In this document: positions 6,348 through 7,328 of the stretch, in pieces
Layout of the letters: each line of letters begins with the position of its first letter
Numbering within the stretch: position 1 is the first letter of the stretch
NCBI GenBank assembly: GCA_028287665.1
Contig: JAQBPF010000107.1
Coordinates: forward strand, 1 to 7,328
From: Deinococcus sp.
GTDB taxonomy: Bacteria; Deinococcota; Deinococci; Deinococcales; Deinococcaceae
DNA: 7,328 bases
Direction of reading: 5' to 3'
The notes under the pieces: model-generated
The model's input: the letters and a program-made list of their open reading frames with translations, nothing else
What the model was told of the DNA's origin: nothing
Database searches by the model: none
Translations under genes and position numbers: made by a program

Positions 6348-7328
6348 CGGCCCTGCCCTTCGCGCCCCATGCTTCGCCGCCCCGCGCCGCGCCGCTGCTG
6401 ATCTGGTATCTGCTGGCGGCCCTGTTGCTGGCGGGTGCAGTCACGGCTTCATTGGCGTATGGGGCGCTGAATCTGAACCCCGGCAAGGCGCTGGGCCTGC
6501 TGCTGCGTCCCGACGATTCCAGCGAGAGCCTGGTGGTCTGGACCCTGCGGTTTCCGCGCACCGTGGCCTCGATGCTGGCGGGCGCGGGACTGGCGGTCAG
6601 TGGAGCGCTGCTTCAGGGTGTGACCCGCAATCCGCTGGCCGATCCCGGCATCCTGGGCGTCGAGGCGGGTGCGGCACTGGCCATGCTGATCGGTATTGTT
6701 TTTCTGCCCCATCTGGGCGTCTGGGGTGTGCCTCTGGCCTTTGCAGGTGGACTGGCCGCAGCGGGCCTGACCCTGACCTTTGCCTCGCGTGTGGGTCTGA
6801 CTCCGGTGCGGTTGGCTCTGTCGGGTGTGGCGGTGGCGGCGCTGTGCAGCGCGGCCACGCGGGCGATTCAGCTCCTTTTTGAAGAACGCACCCAGGGCGC
6901 CTTGTTTGCCCTGTCAGGCAGTGTGGCAGGCCGAACCTGGGAGCAGGTGGGGCAGGCTGCACCGTGGCTGGTCGCCGGACTGTTGCTGGCCCTGATCAGC
7001 GCCCGGCGCGTCAATGTGCTGGCCCTGGGCGAAGACGTTGCCCGTGGCCTGGGCGTCAACACCCGCCGCGACCTGCTGCTGATCAGTGTGCTGGGCGTCC
7101 TGCTGGCCGCCAGTGCTGTGGCGTTGGTTGGCCCTATCGGCTACGTGGGGTTGATCGTGCCGCACCTCACCCGCACGCTGCTGGGCACCGATCACCGCCT
7201 GACCTTGCCCCTCACGGCGCTGCTGGGCGCGGCGCTGCTGGTGCTGGCCGACATCGCCGCCCGCCTGGTCGACAAACCTGCTGAAACCCCGGTCGGCCTG
7301 TTGATCGCCGCCCTCGGCACGCCGTTCT
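6344..7328 (+). CDS. FecCD-family iron-siderophore ABC permease (3' end outside window)
   Basis: A polytopic inner-membrane permease of the FecCD/BtuC family, which moves ferric siderophore, haem or cobalamin delivered by the binding protein. 328 residues are visible with no stop; the family is usually 330-350 residues, so only a short tail is missing. A hydrophobic segment lies at 18-39. FPRTVASMLAGAGLAVSGALLQG and the hallmark RNPLADPGILGV (95-106) follow. ALGEDVARGLGV (227-238) is the region that couples to the ATPase, GPIGYVGLIVPHLTR (263-277) is the second hallmark, and the visible end LGTPF is the start of the normal terminus. GAGGAG at 6330-6335, eight bases from the ATG, sets the start, and the ATGA overlap links it to the ferredoxin-like gene. 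A second permease and/or a FepC-type ATPase would be expected just to the right. The specific substrate is not determined. Confidence 0.93.
   Translation, partial: MTALPFAPHASPPRAAPLLIWYLLAALLLAGAVTASLAYGALNLNPGKALGLLLRPDDSSESLVVWTLRFPRTVASMLAGAGLAVSGALLQGVTRNPLADPGILGVEAGAALAMLIGIVFLPHLGVWGVPLAFAGGLAAAGLTLTFASRVGLTPVRLALSGVAVAALCSAATRAIQLLFEERTQGALFALSGSVAGRTWEQVGQAAPWLVAGLLLALISARRVNVLALGEDVARGLGVNTRRDLLLISVLGVLLAASAVALVGPIGYVGLIVPHLTRTLLGTDHRLTLPLTALLGAALLVLADIAARLVDKPAETPVGLLIAALGTPF

Overview
The sequence is GC-rich, densely packed bacterial DNA. The gene content and the style of the proteins fit a Deinococcus-type bacterium, but this is inferred from overall resemblance and not from a marker gene. 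Two unrelated operon-like modules meet tail to tail at about position 3965.

Left module (1-3928, plus strand): the C-terminal part of a LivG-type ABC ATPase, a complete LivF-type ATPase, an FAD-linked oxidase of the GlcD / D-lactate dehydrogenase family, and a PaaK-type phenylacetate-CoA ligase. The first three genes overlap by ATGA junctions, and the ligase follows after 51 bases with its own Shine-Dalgarno. This looks like a transport-and-catabolism unit: a branched-chain-amino-acid-type (HAAT) importer, an oxidase for a 2-hydroxy acid, and an AMP-forming CoA ligase for an aryl or related carboxylate. The real substrate cannot be read from the sequence. A perfect 14-bp hairpin (3947-3982) lies between the ligase and the next, convergent gene and probably ends transcription from both sides.

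Right module (4004-7328): a ferric-siderophore-type uptake locus. A secreted periplasmic binding protein is on the minus strand. Divergent from it, on the plus strand, are a thioredoxin-like ferredoxin of the sucrase/ferredoxin-like family and a FecCD-type permease, overlapping by ATGA. The permease runs off the window a few residues before its expected end. The ferredoxin-like protein carries C-X8-C-X25-H-X-G-G-H, the pattern I recall for Apd1/Aim32 bis-histidinyl [2Fe-2S] proteins, so it is a good candidate for a ferric-siderophore reductase coupled to the importer.

The 367-base divergent intergenic region (4994-5360) holds the most interesting regulation. The 13-base dyad-like sequence TTAGTCGGATTAA occurs twice in the same orientation, exactly 100 bases apart. 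One copy overlaps the predicted -10 of the binding-protein promoter; the other lies just downstream of the predicted promoter of the ferredoxin/permease operon. This suggests one metal-responsive repressor of DtxR/MntR or Fur type controlling both directions. The plus-strand leader also contains a possible 32-codon ORF with its own Shine-Dalgarno, whose stop overlaps the ferredoxin start.
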